Shown in pieces: positions 46,939 to 55,157 of a stretch of 64,000 bases of DNA. Made by a program: the position numbers and the translations under genes. Source of the stretch: Paraburkholderia tuberum STM678 (GTDB taxonomy: Bacteria > Pseudomonadota > Gammaproteobacteria > Burkholderiales > Burkholderiaceae); the NCBI RefSeq assembly GCF_902833905.1, contig NZ_CADFGP010000004.1:186001-250000 (forward strand), written 5' to 3'. The notes beneath the pieces are model-generated. The model did no database searches. It was not told where the DNA came from and worked only from the letters and a program-made list of their open reading frames with translations. Each line of letters opens with the position of its first letter. Position 1 is the stretch's first letter.

Positions 46939-47868
46939 TCACATCACCTGCGGCGCACGCTGCCGGGCGCGTTTCCAGCCCGGCAGTATCTGACACACGA
47001 TCAATCCCGCGAGCATCAGCGCGCAGCCGAACAACGCACGAGTCGTCAGCGTTTCGCCGAGGACGAGCCAGCCCGCAAACGCCGCGAACACGCCTTCCAT
47101 GCTGAAAATCACCGCCGCATGCGAGGGCGCCGCGTAGCGCTGCGCGACCACCTGGATCGTATACGCGACGCCCACCGATAACGCACCGCCGTACGCGATC
47201 GTCGGCGCGGCCCGCGCAATTACCGCGGCGCTAACGGGTTCAATGGCAAGGCCGATCGACAGGCACACGAGCCCGCAGGTCACGAACTGCGCGAGTGCGA
47301 GCATCAGCGTGTCGTGGCGCGCCGCGAAGCGGCCGACCAGCATCATCTGCGCGGAAATCACCAGCGCCCCGGCGAGCTGATACCAGTCGCCGTACAGCAT
47401 CGAAAAGTGCTCGTCGACGCTCAGGAAGTACATGCCCGCGGCCGCCAGTAGCGCGCCAAGCCACGTACGGAGGCCAGTCCGGTGGCGAAACAGCACGCCG
47501 AGCAGCGGCACGATCACCACATACAGCGAACTGATGAAGCCCGCGTTCGCGATCTTCGTGTACTGCAGGCCGATCTGCTGCAGCGAGATCGACACGGCCA
47601 GCACGACGCCGAGCAGCCCGCCCGCGCCAAGCAGTTCGCGGGCTCCGCCGGGCGCGCGCTTCGTCAGCTCGGCGAGCGCCGCGCGGCGCACGCAGACGAT
47701 CATCGTCAGCACGACGAGCGCGCCGAGCAGAAAGCGCAAGCCGGTAAACAGGAACGGGCCGATCGTATCGAGGCTCAGTCGCTGTGCGACGAACGCGGAG
47801 CCCCAGATCATCGCGGCGATCAGCATCAGCACGTTCGCGCGCAGGTGTTGGCGGGTATCGGGATGCAA
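46939..47868 (-). CDS. DMT-superfamily (EamA) transporter
   Basis: This 309-residue inner-membrane protein has ten hydrophobic helices and two EamA repeats. The first begins NVLMLIAAMIWGSAFVAQRLSL, with LLGVVLAVSISLQQIGLQYTKIANAGFISSLYVVIVPLLGVLF in repeat one and GALSVGVAYTIQVVAQRYAAPSHAAVIFSMEGVFAAFAGWLVLGE in repeat two. The codon at 47866-47868 is TTG, so the start is uncertain. It is divergent from an IclR regulator 236 bases away, which may control it. Substrate unknown. Confidence 0.85.
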   Translation of the reverse strand: MHPDTRQHLRANVLMLIAAMIWGSAFVAQRLSLDTIGPFLFTGLRFLLGALVVLTMIVCVRRAALAELTKRAPGGARELLGAGGLLGVVLAVSISLQQIGLQYTKIANAGFISSLYVVIVPLLGVLFRHRTGLRTWLGALLAAAGMYFLSVDEHFSMLYGDWYQLAGALVISAQMMLVGRFAARHDTLMLALAQFVTCGLVCLSIGLAIEPVSAAVIARAAPTIAYGGALSVGVAYTIQVVAQRYAAPSHAAVIFSMEGVFAAFAGWLVLGETLTTRALFGCALMLAGLIVCQILPGWKRARQRAPQVM

Positions 47869-48104
47869 GATTTCTTATGGTTTGTCTTGGGATCGCGCTG
47901 GGAAGCCGCGCAGGCGCGCCACGCGGTGCTCAGCCGGTAAGGAATCGCTCACATGATACGCGGGCGTCGCGCGCCGGGCAGGCAAAGCCCGCGAGTCGCG
48001 CGATAATCGCGCAACGGCCGTGCGGTCGCCGGCCTGCGGATCGCGGTGATCAAGCGACTTGCGGACCGGACCGCGATCCCCCGCTCCTTCCACGAGCAAA
48101 CGAC

Positions 48105-48857
48105 ATGGACGACAAGGACTGGATCGCGGGCGCCGCGAAGGCGCTCGCGATCATCGAAGCATTCGACGAAGAGCACGCGCGCATGACGCCAACGATGGTC
48201 GCCGCGCGCGCCCGCCTGTCGCGCACGGCTGCGCGCCGCTATTTGCTGACGCTGCGCGAGCTCGGCTACGTCGACACAGACGGCAAGCTGTTCTGGCTCG
48301 CGCCGCGCGTGCTGCGGCTCGGCCAGTCTTACCTCGATTCGGCGCGGCTGCCGCGCACGGTGCAGCCGTTCCTGCAACGGATCACCGCGACCGTGCAGGA
48401 AACCGCGCTGGTCGCGATCCTCGACGAACACGACGTCGTCTACGTCGCGCGCAACGGCGTGAATCGGGCGATGGCGGTCGGCTTCGTGACCGGCTCGCGC
48501 GCGCCGGCGCCGTTGTCGTCGGCGGGGCTCGTGCTGCTCGCGTTCCAGCCGCCCGACAGCATCGACCCGTGGCTCGCGTCGTATCCGATCAAGGTTTTCA
48601 CGCCGTACACCTATTCGACCGTCGAACGGCTCAGAGAAGTGCTTGGCGAAATCCGCCGCAACGGCTACGTGGTCACCGACCAGCAGCTCGAGATCGGTGT
48701 GCGCGGCGTCGCGGTCCCGCTGCGCGACCGGCACGGTACGGTGGTCGCGGCGATCAGCGTCAGCATGCCGATCGGCGAGGAGTCGGCGAACGCCGCGCTG
48801 CACCGCGTTTTGCCGGCGCTGCAGGAGACCGCGAGCCTGCTGCGGAACCTGGTTTGA
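48105..48857 (+). CDS. IclR-family transcription regulator (PcaR/PobR-like)
   Basis: This 250-residue regulator has an N-terminal winged helix (WIAGAAKALAIIEAFDEEHARMTPTMVAARARLSRTAARRYLLTLRELGYV) and an IclR effector domain from about 80 to 250. The conserved YVARNGVNRAM, GFVTGSRAPAPLSSAGLVLLAF and ...GVAVPLRDRHGTVVAAISVSMP blocks are visible. The ATG at 48105 gives the standard length for this family. The PcaR/PcaU/PobR group controls aromatic acid catabolism, but no such genes are adjacent. It may regulate the divergent exporter. Confidence 0.88.
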   Translation: MDDKDWIAGAAKALAIIEAFDEEHARMTPTMVAARARLSRTAARRYLLTLRELGYVDTDGKLFWLAPRVLRLGQSYLDSARLPRTVQPFLQRITATVQETALVAILDEHDVVYVARNGVNRAMAVGFVTGSRAPAPLSSAGLVLLAFQPPDSIDPWLASYPIKVFTPYTYSTVERLREVLGEIRRNGYVVTDQQLEIGVRGVAVPLRDRHGTVVAAISVSMPIGEESANAALHRVLPALQETASLLRNLV

Positions 48858-49122
48858 GCGCCGCGAAGCGGTCGGCGAGGCGCGCGGGCGGCGGCTTCAC
48901 GGGGACCTGATAGGGTCCTTGGTGCGCCTTGCAGGTAGATGAAAGCAGACTGAAAGCAGGCTGTCTCCCGGAAAATACATATCGAGTTTTGCGCATGACA
49001 AACCGCCTACGCCTGGGTAATACTCTCCCGCGGGGAGCACAAGGCACCTCGAAGTCCAGCCGCTCTACCGTGCAGCTGTATTCATTCACATTGACTCAGT
49101 CGTCTGGTTTGGGGATCAACAC

Positions 49123-49332
49123 ATGAAAAAAGTTATCGTCTCGCTCGCAGCCGCTTCGATCGCACTCGTTTCCGTTCAGGCTTTCGCGCAGGCATCGGAG
49201 GCCGCTGCTATGGAAGCAGCAAGCGCACCGAAGAAGCACCACGTCAAGCAGTTGAAGACCCACGGCAAGAAGGCACACGTTTCCGCCGCAGCTTCGGCAG
49301 CAGGCACGAACGACAAGGGCGTGCAGAACTAA
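49123..49332 (+). CDS. Small secreted Ala/Lys-rich protein, unknown
   Basis: This 69-residue protein has a clear signal peptide (1-22, KKVIVSLAAASIALVSVQAFA, cleavage after AFA). The mature part is about 47 residues, rich in Ala, Lys and His (MEAASAPKKHHVKQLKTHGKK). The mature protein is basic and unfolded-looking, with no family visible to me. It stands alone and is followed by a strong bidirectional terminator at 49421-49453. Similar small secreted proteins occur in Burkholderiaceae as hypothetical proteins. Confidence 0.7.
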   Translation: MKKVIVSLAAASIALVSVQAFAQASEAAAMEAASAPKKHHVKQLKTHGKKAHVSAAASAAGTNDKGVQN

Positions 49333-49420
49333 GCCAACGCGCGCTCGTTGGGCGCGACATAGCGCTGCGCCGCACCGGTTGCCGGTCGGTGCAGCCGGTG
49401 GCGGCAGATGCGTTGCCAGC

Positions 49421-49453
49421 AAAAAGGCCAGAGCTCGCGCTCTGGCCTTTTTG
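49421..49453. terminator. Bidirectional rho-independent terminator
   Basis: AAAAAGGCCAGAG and CTCTGGCCTTTTT form a 13-base inverted repeat around a 6-base centre (CTCGCG), with A and T runs on the two sides. It serves the small secreted protein on the plus strand and the RHH-like gene that ends at 49484 on the minus strand. Confidence 0.88.
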
Positions 49454-49483
49454 CTTTTGCGGCGCATTTTGCGCGCGGGAAGA

Positions 49484-49759
49484 TCAGCCCGCGAGCCCGC
49501 GCCGGATCACTTCATCCAGCAGCCCGTTCAGGCCGTCCGGATGACTGGCAGCGCGCGTTTTCAGCTCCTCCACCAGCTCGCCGTTGAGCTTGCACGCAAA
49601 CGGGACGAGGCCTTGCGCCTGATCGAGCTTGCGCTGCTCGCGCCGGTCGATCTTCGGCTCGGTCGCCGCGTTCTTGCCACCGCGGTTCGCGGTCGCCTGT
49701 TTCATCGCGTTGCCCAGTTTCAGCGCCTTGTTCTTTTCAAGGTCGGTTTTTTTCATCAT
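49484..49759 (-). CDS. Hypothetical protein with ribbon-helix-helix-like C terminus
   Basis: This 91-residue protein has a Lys/Asn-rich start (MMKKTDLEKNKALKLGNAMKQATANRGGKNA) and a C-terminal half with CKLNGELVEELKTRAASHPDGLNGLLDEVIRRGL, a strand-helix-helix pattern resembling ribbon-helix-helix DNA-binding proteins. The start is an ATG pair (49759 or 49756); the first is used. No partner toxin gene is visible next to it. The function is not known. Confidence 0.7.
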   Translation of the reverse strand: MMKKTDLEKNKALKLGNAMKQATANRGGKNAATEPKIDRREQRKLDQAQGLVPFACKLNGELVEELKTRAASHPDGLNGLLDEVIRRGLAG

Positions 49760-49812
49760 CGGAAAGGCCTCTGCCAAATAGATCAACCCGCATTGTACGC
49801 AAGCGCGGGGCG

Positions 49813-50571
49813 TCAGCCGACACGGTCCGGTGCGCCGGCGGAGACGCTGTCCATCAACGCGCGCATCCTCTGCCAATGCGTACCTTCCCAGAACACGCGT
49901 CCGCATACATCGCAGGTCACGAAGCGGCTGTGCCGCTGCAGCACGCCGCGCGGCACGCGCGGGCCGGCTTCCTCGCGTGCGATGCGTCGCAGCGGCGCGT
50001 TGCATACGAGGCATAGCCGAAACGGTTGCGCGCTGCGCGCGAGGTCGAGCCGCTCGAACAATTCGCGCAACTGCTCGCGCGGCCGCAGCGCGCGCACGTA
50101 GCAGCCATGCGTGATGTTGCGGCGTTTGAGCAGCTCGCGGTCGCGCGTCAGCACGATGCGCTGCTGCGCGGCGGCAAGCGCCTCGATATCGGCGTCGGGA
50201 AAGTGGTTGTCGTACAGCGTATCGAAGCCCGCAAGCCGCAGAAGCGGCGCGAGGCCGCCGAGATGCGCATCGGCGATGAAGCGCATCACGCGCAACGGAC
50301 GCTCGCGCACGCGCAGCAGCGGCTGGATGTCGAGCGCCTCGAATTTCGGATAGACCGCGACGCGGTCGCCGTCGGCGAGCGGATGATCAAAACCGACCGA
50401 GTCGCCGTTCACCAGTATCAGCTCGACCTCGGTATGCGGCACACCGAGCACTTCGATCATGTGCTTGGTCGTTGCGCCGCGCGCGCAGACGCAGGTGAAC
50501 GCGCGCCGGCGCAGCGGCCGGGCGATGAAGTCGTTCAGCTCCTCGTAGAAGCGGAATGTCGCGGTGACCAT
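49813..50571 (-). CDS. Mut7-C RNase domain protein with ubiquitin-like N terminus
   Basis: This 252-residue protein has an N-terminal ThiS/ubiquitin-like half (ATFRFYEELNDFIARPLRRRAFTCVCARG, EVLGVPHTEVELILVNGDSVGF, ADGDRVAVYPKF). It is followed by a Mut7-C domain: MRFIADAHLGGLAPLLRLAGFDTLYDN, IVLTRDRELLKRR with the Asp residues of the PIN-like active site, and a zinc ribbon (CLVCNAPLRRI with a second CDVCGRVFW pair). The ATG at 50571 is chosen. The family is thought to include RNases; the target is unknown. It lies 53 bases downstream of the RHH-like gene's reading direction and is transcribed ahead of it on the same strand. Confidence 0.87.
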   Translation of the reverse strand: MVTATFRFYEELNDFIARPLRRRAFTCVCARGATTKHMIEVLGVPHTEVELILVNGDSVGFDHPLADGDRVAVYPKFEALDIQPLLRVRERPLRVMRFIADAHLGGLAPLLRLAGFDTLYDNHFPDADIEALAAAQQRIVLTRDRELLKRRNITHGCYVRALRPREQLRELFERLDLARSAQPFRLCLVCNAPLRRIAREEAGPRVPRGVLQRHSRFVTCDVCGRVFWEGTHWQRMRALMDSVSAGAPDRVG

Positions 50572-50664
50572 GCCTGCAGTATCGCACCGCTCGGGTTGCG
50601 CGTTGTCCTGCGCTTGTCGCATGAGTGTGCTCTACTTCGGGTTCTTTAGAAGACGGAGCGATAG

Positions 50665-51534
50665 ATGGACATCGGTTTTATCGGTCTCGGCGAGATGGGC
50701 GCCGCGATGGTTGCAAACATTCTGAAAGCCGGGCACCAGGTGCGCGTGTGGAACCGCTCACCGGAAAAGGCCCAGCCGCTGGCCGGGCTGGGCGCGCAAG
50801 TCGTCGCGACGCCGGCTGAAGCGTTTGCGGGCGACGCCGTGTTCTCGATGCTCGCCGACGATGCCGCGCTGCGCGAAGTCATCACCGCGTCGTTGCTCGA
50901 ACATGCGCCGCGCGGGCTGATCCACGCGAATATGGCGACGATTTCCGTGGCGCTCGCCGAGGAACTGGCGACCGCGCACGCGTCGCGCGGCGTGCATTAC
51001 GTCGCCGCACCGGTGCTCGGGCGGCCCGACGTCGCGGCCGCGGGCAAGCTGACGATCGTCGCCGGCGGCCCGGCCGAATCGATCGACCGGATCCAGCCGA
51101 TTTTCGACGCACTCGGCCAGAAGACCTGGCGCATCGGCTCGCTGCCGCAGCAGGCGAACGTGATGAAGCTGGCCGCGAACTTCATGCTCGGCGCGGCGAT
51201 CGAGACGCTCGGCGAAGCGGCCGCGCTCGTGACGGGCCACGGCCTCGCGATGCAGGACTTTCTCGACGTGATCACGAGCGGCCTGTTTCCGGGACCGGTG
51301 TACTCGGGCTACGGCAAGCTGATCGCCGAGCAGCGCTTCGAGCCGGCGCTGTTCAAGGCGCGTCTGGGACTGAAGGACGTGCGCCTCGCGCTCGCCGCCG
51401 CCGATGCGGTGACAACGCCGATGCCGGTCGCGAGCGTGGTTCGCGACAGCCTGATCGAGGCGATCGCGCACGGCGACGGCGAGAAGGATTTCGCGGTGCT
51501 GGGTCAGGTCGCGGCGCGTCGGGCCGGCCGCTGA
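50665..51534 (+). CDS. 3-hydroxyisobutyrate-dehydrogenase-family NAD(P)-dependent oxidoreductase
   Basis: This 289-residue beta-hydroxyacid dehydrogenase opens with the Rossmann motif MDIGFIGLGEMGAAMVANILKAGHQVRVWNRS (GxGxMG). It has FSMLADDAALREV, the substrate loop YVAAPVLGRPDVAAAGKLTIVAGG and the catalytic-lysine helix QQANVMKLAANFMLGAAIETLGEA. It belongs with glyoxylate/succinic semialdehyde reductase-type proteins rather than classic MmsB, judging by the GRPD loop. It stands alone on the plus strand, just upstream of the small-RNA candidate. Confidence 0.88.
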   Translation: MDIGFIGLGEMGAAMVANILKAGHQVRVWNRSPEKAQPLAGLGAQVVATPAEAFAGDAVFSMLADDAALREVITASLLEHAPRGLIHANMATISVALAEELATAHASRGVHYVAAPVLGRPDVAAAGKLTIVAGGPAESIDRIQPIFDALGQKTWRIGSLPQQANVMKLAANFMLGAAIETLGEAAALVTGHGLAMQDFLDVITSGLFPGPVYSGYGKLIAEQRFEPALFKARLGLKDVRLALAAADAVTTPMPVASVVRDSLIEAIAHGDGEKDFAVLGQVAARRAGR

Positions 51535-51762
51535 CGGCGCTGTCGATCCCCGGACGCGAGCGATCGACGCAGCGTGGCCGCATGAGTCGCGCTGGGCGGC
51601 AAGGCATAATAGCCGCCCGATCCTGTGTTCGTCGGTTTCGGCGCGATGATGGCGCTGGTGAGGCACTAAGCACCGCGCGTGTCGGCAGACAAGGGAAAAC
51701 TGAGCCGTACCCATGTGACCGTTGTATGTCTGCAACATTGAGGGTCAACCCTAATTTGCATG

Positions 51763-51791
51763 TTGCAACGCACCAAGCGGTCTGCTATAGT
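51763..51791 (+). promoter_or_regulatory. Strong sigma-70-type promoter of a small RNA
   Basis: TTGCAA (51763-51768) and TATAGT (51786-51791) are separated by exactly 17 bases. The predicted start is near 51799, about 31 bases before a terminator hairpin. No rightward gene follows, so this promoter most likely makes a short RNA. Confidence 0.65.
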
Positions 51792-51798
51792 TCGTCTT

Positions 51799-51858
51799 GT
51801 CTCCTCCATGTCTCCTCTGATATGGATTCAGCCCGCCAACCTAGGTGGGCTTTTTTTT
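51799..51858 (+). ncRNA. Candidate small RNA with two anti-Shine-Dalgarno motifs
   Basis: A roughly 60-base transcript is bounded by a consensus promoter (51763-51791) and a strong terminator (51830-51858). It contains CTCCTCC (51801-51807) and CTCCTC (51812-51817). CCATG (51806-51810) can pair with TATGG (51821-51825), showing the second motif in the hairpin loop. This arrangement recalls alphaproteobacterial trans-acting RNAs that use C/U-rich loops against ribosome binding sites. There is no nearby plus-strand gene, so it is not a leader. I know of no named RNA here; expression is unproven. Confidence 0.55.
51830..51858 (+). terminator. Rho-independent terminator of the small RNA
   Basis: AGCCCGCC (51830-51837) pairs with GGTGGGCT (51844-51851) across a 6-base loop, followed by a run of eight T (51851-51858). 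Confidence 0.85.
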
Positions 51859-51911
51859 GCCCGGAATTCGCCGCGCGCCCAAAGCGGCGCCGCGACCGCG
51901 GAAAATCAAAT

Positions 51912-52125
51912 TCAGAACTTATACGACACGGCCAGGAAGGAAATGATCGGGTTTGCGCGCAGATCCGCCTTCGACACGCCAAGCTCCGTCCCATCGGCCG
52001 CCTTGATGATGACCGACGACGTCCTCTTCAGCGGGATATACGTGACCGACGCAACGAGCCCCCAGTGCTCGGTGATGTTGTACGCAAGGCCCGCGTTGAA
52101 CACCGGCGCCCACGACGACGCCTTC
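51912..52125 (-). pseudogene. OmpW-family outer membrane protein, C-terminal fragment
   Basis: The last 60-70 codons of an OmpW-type beta-barrel remain: APVFNAGLAYNITEHWGLV, SVTYIPLKRTS, LRANPIISFLAVSYKF, ending in the Phe of the outer-membrane assembly signal. The N-terminal strands and signal peptide are missing, and the frame opens into a DUF2957-like fragment in another frame. The piece is therefore a relic. A TTA-rich gap with the small RNA terminator follows. Confidence 0.75.
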
Positions 52126-52470
52126 GCCCACGAAAATCCGCGCCGGCCGGCTCGCATCGAGGCTCGCGCCGTTCAGACGGAACGCGCACTGGTTCAGTTT
52201 GTTGGTCGGTAGCAGCGTTTCTTGGGTCAGGGAGCCGCTCGCGACCTGGCCCGCGCGCGTCGGGGCGACGGTGCCGGTGGTGGCGGGAATCGGCGACTGG
52301 ATGTAGCAGATCTGCCACGTCATCTTCGTCGTATCGACCTGCAGTTTGACGAGTTCACCGTCTCCGCCGCCACCGGTGAAGACCGTGCCGTAGTCGAGCG
52401 ACGCAGGGCACAGCCGCGTTTCGGTCATCGGTCCGTCGCCGGCTCCCATTCCGGCCACCGTCTGCTTCAT
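52110..52470 (-). pseudogene. Truncated second DUF2957 gene (fragment)
   Basis: About 120 codons correspond to the N-terminal part of the DUF2957 lipoprotein encoded just upstream. LVKLQVDTTKMTWQICYIQSPIPATTG parallels that protein's IVQLNIDATAMTYTLKWLESPIP region, and NKLNQCAFRLNG and PARIFVGEGVVVGA parallel its TRCAFILGAG and PMILIGKCVAGGGI. No signal peptide, lipobox or C-terminal two-thirds are present. It stops matching between about 52105 and 52150 and passes out of frame into the OmpW remnant, indicating a deletion. Confidence 0.7.
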
Positions 52471-52531
52471 GTGTCCTGCACTGAGCCGCGCGGGTCGACT
52501 GCGCGTTGCGCGCAGCGGGTGCCTGTTGCTT

Positions 52532-53875
52532 TTATTTGCTGATCTGCGCGCCGATGCCGAAGTACGGCGCGCTCGGCGTATCCGCATTCGCCGACGTCGA
52601 CGTGATCCCGCCGTTTTCTTCACCCTGAATCACGGTCGCGTACAGTCCGCCCGACGCGATCGCGAGACCGGTATTGCCGGTGCCGTCCTGAACGTTGACG
52701 AGACCGGGGCTCGACGCGCCATAGCTCAGACCGAGCGAGCTTTCCGCGGCCGACGTCGACGGATTGATGAATGTCGCGGCCGCGCCCTGGACCAGCGTCG
52801 CCGTGTACTTGAAGTTCGAATCCGCGCCGACGTAACCGCCGTCGAAGCCGCCCGAGGCGAGCGGCGTCGCCGCGGCGAGCATTGCGATGCCGGATTCGTC
52901 GTCGACCTGCGGGGAGATCAGGTTGCTCGTGTCGACGAGGCCGGTGCGGACCACGAGCGGGACCGTCGCGCCGTTGAGCTGGCCGAGGATCATGTGCGCG
53001 GTGCCGTACTTGCCGGTGCGCAGCGGATTGCTGGTGGCGCCGGTGCCCGGCACGATCTGCGGCGGGTTGGCGCTGTCGAAATAGCCGTTGCTGTTCAGCG
53101 TCAACGGGTTGCCGGTGCTCAGACACCCGGCCACGCTCGATGACGTGCAGTTGCCGCTCGCGTCGAAGGTTTCGACGGCATTCGTGGCGACGGTTTCGTA
53201 GTTCGCGGTCGGCGACAGGTGGTACAGCAGCGCGTTGTAGGTGCCGGCAAGCTTCGTGATGTCGGTCGTCGTGCTCGCGAAGCCGAGGAACGGATAGAAG
53301 TCGAAGTGCCGCTTGTTGACCGCGCCGATGGCGGGAACGCCGGGCAGCAGCGTGATGCCTGCATACTGGATCGTCGCGCCCGGAATCCCGCCGCCCGCGA
53401 CGCACTTGCCGATCAGGATCATCGGCGGGTTGGGGTTGTCGACGAAGTCGGGCGTCGTGTAGGTCGTGCCGTCCGACGCGGTGCCGGTGCCCGCGCCGAG
53501 GATGAACGCGCAGCGCGTCTGCTCGGCGGTCGGCAGCATGCCGGTGGGCGGGTGAATCACCGCGCCCGTGATCTGCGTGCCCCTGCGTGTGACGGCGACG
53601 CTCGCGCTGGTGAGCGGAATCGGCGACTCGAGCCACTTCAGCGTGTAGGTCATCGCGGTCGCGTCGATATTCAACTGAACGATTTCGCCGCTGCCGGGGC
53701 ACAGCGTCGCGGTGCTAGCGCTGGGCGTCGGCGCGCCTTGCGTACCGCAACTCGCGCCCGCGCATTGCGCCGGTGTGACGGGGCCCGGATTGTCGGCTTT
53801 GCCGCCGCCGCAAGCGATAAGAAAAGGTGCTGTGGCAATAGCCATGGCCAGGCCGCGAGCTATGCCGTGCGACAT
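52532..53875 (-). CDS. DUF2957 family lipoprotein
   Basis: This 447-residue predicted lipoprotein has its signal and lipobox in the first 23 residues (ARGLAMAIATAPFLIACGGG). The mature protein is rich in Gly, Ala, Thr and Asn with many short beta-type repeats, and parts such as FDFYPFLGFAST, NPLTLNSNGYFDSANPP and GKYGTAHMILGQLNG recur in DUF2957 members as I recall them. The start is the ATG at 53875, directly at a hydrophobic segment. A truncated paralogue lies just downstream. Function unknown. Confidence 0.8.
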   Translation of the reverse strand: MSHGIARGLAMAIATAPFLIACGGGKADNPGPVTPAQCAGASCGTQGAPTPSASTATLCPGSGEIVQLNIDATAMTYTLKWLESPIPLTSASVAVTRRGTQITGAVIHPPTGMLPTAEQTRCAFILGAGTGTASDGTTYTTPDFVDNPNPPMILIGKCVAGGGIPGATIQYAGITLLPGVPAIGAVNKRHFDFYPFLGFASTTTDITKLAGTYNALLYHLSPTANYETVATNAVETFDASGNCTSSSVAGCLSTGNPLTLNSNGYFDSANPPQIVPGTGATSNPLRTGKYGTAHMILGQLNGATVPLVVRTGLVDTSNLISPQVDDESGIAMLAAATPLASGGFDGGYVGADSNFKYTATLVQGAAATFINPSTSAAESSLGLSYGASSPGLVNVQDGTGNTGLAIASGGLYATVIQGEENGGITSTSANADTPSAPYFGIGAQISK

Positions 53876-53926
53876 GCTGCTGGCGGAAAACAATGCAGTG
53901 CAATGCAATGAGCGGGCTTTAAAACG

Positions 53927-53958
53927 AAAAAAGCCGGTCTGCAAAGACCGGCTTTTTT
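53927..53958 (-). terminator. Rho-independent terminator downstream of argC
   Basis: AAGCCGGTCT and AGACCGGCTT pair around GCAA, flanked by A and T runs (53927-53958). It lies 31 bases after the argC stop and upstream of the next leftward gene, separating the two. Confidence 0.88.
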
Positions 53959-53988
53959 CGTGGCACCGCGGATGCGGGTCGACCCCGC

Positions 53989-54936
53989 CTAGCGTTTCAA
54001 ACCGGTGTCTTCGGCCGCGCCGATCGCGAGATTCATGCACTGGATCGCCGCACCCGACGCGCCCTTACCGAGATTGTCCAGCCGCGCGACGGTGACGAAG
54101 CGCTCTTCGTTGCCGAACACGAACAGGTCGACGCGGTTGGTGTCGTTGTTCGCCTGCACGTCGAAGAAGCCGTTGTCGAGACTCGCGTCGGCGTTGAACG
54201 GCGCGACGTGCACGAACGCTTCGCCCGCGTAGTATTCGGCGAACTGAGCCTGCACGTCCTGCGGCGTCGTCTTCTTCGCGAGCTGGCCCGGCGAGAAGTA
54301 CGTGGTGACCGCGAGGCCCTTGTAGAAGTCGCCGACGATCGGCGTGAAGATCGGCGCCGACTTCAGGCCCGTATGCGCGGCCATTTCCGGCAGGTGCTTG
54401 TGCGTGAGGCCGAGCGCGTACGGGCGCGGGCTTTTGAGTCTGTCGTTGCCGCCGGCTTCGTAGTCGGCAATCATCTTCTTGCCGCCGCCGCTGTAGCCAG
54501 TGATCGAATAGGCGTGCGCGGCGAACTCGGGCGCGACGACGCCGCCTTCAACGAGCGGGCGCATCGCAAGCACGAACGCCGAGGCGTGGCAGCCCGGCAC
54601 GGCGATGCGTTTGGCGGTGCGCAGGCGTTCGCGCTGCGAGCGAGCCAGCTCGGGCAGGCCGTAGGCCCAGTCGGGCGAGGTGCGGAACGCGGTGCTCGCG
54701 TCGATCAGCACCGTGCGGTCGTTCTCGACGAGCGAGGCCGACTCGCGCGAGGCGACATCGGGCAGACACAGGAACGTGACGTCCGACGCGTTGATGAGAC
54801 GACGGCGCTCGTCCAGGTCCTTGCGCTTCGCTTCTTCGATACGCAGGATTTCGACGTCGGCGCGCTGCGACAGGTATTCAAAAATTTTCAGGCCGGTCGT
54901 GCCTTCCTGTCCGTCGACAAAAACTTTCGTGCTCAT
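53989..54936 (-). CDS. argC: N-acetyl-gamma-glutamyl-phosphate reductase (type 2)
   Basis: This 315-residue enzyme reduces N-acetyl-glutamyl phosphate to the semialdehyde in arginine synthesis, using NADPH. The start shows [19 protein letters not shown] (a GQxGTTG nucleotide motif of the short type 2 form). The catalytic Cys116 is in [10 protein letters not shown], and [20 protein letters not shown] residues ([14 protein letters not shown]) mark the substrate site. Type 2 ArgC is about 310 residues, in contrast with about 345 in type 1. A terminator follows. Confidence 0.93.
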   Translation of the reverse strand: MSTKVFVDGQEGTTGLKIFEYLSQRADVEILRIEEAKRKDLDERRRLINASDVTFLCLPDVASRESASLVENDRTVLIDASTAFRTSPDWAYGLPELARSQRERLRTAKRIAVPGCHASAFVLAMRPLVEGGVVAPEFAAHAYSITGYSGGGKKMIADYEAGGNDRLKSPRPYALGLTHKHLPEMAAHTGLKSAPIFTPIVGDFYKGLAVTTYFSPGQLAKKTTPQDVQAQFAEYYAGEAFVHVAPFNADASLDNGFFDVQANNDTNRVDLFVFGNEERFVTVARLDNLGKGASGAAIQCMNLAIGAAEDTGLKR

Positions 54937-55157
54937 CTCGATCTCACTCGCTGGAAACGGGGCGCGACGCCGCGCCGGAACGTTATTTTAAGACGTCATC
55001 GCCGCGACCGTGCGGTGCAGCGCGAAAAAACGACGATGCGCGCACAACGTGACGTCGGCGTGACCCGTTGCGCGGCGAATGGGGCTGATGACCGAAGATG
55101 AACCGCAGATGAGCCGCGACGTCGTTTCGGCGCCGTTCAGCCATTAGCCGCGCGCCG

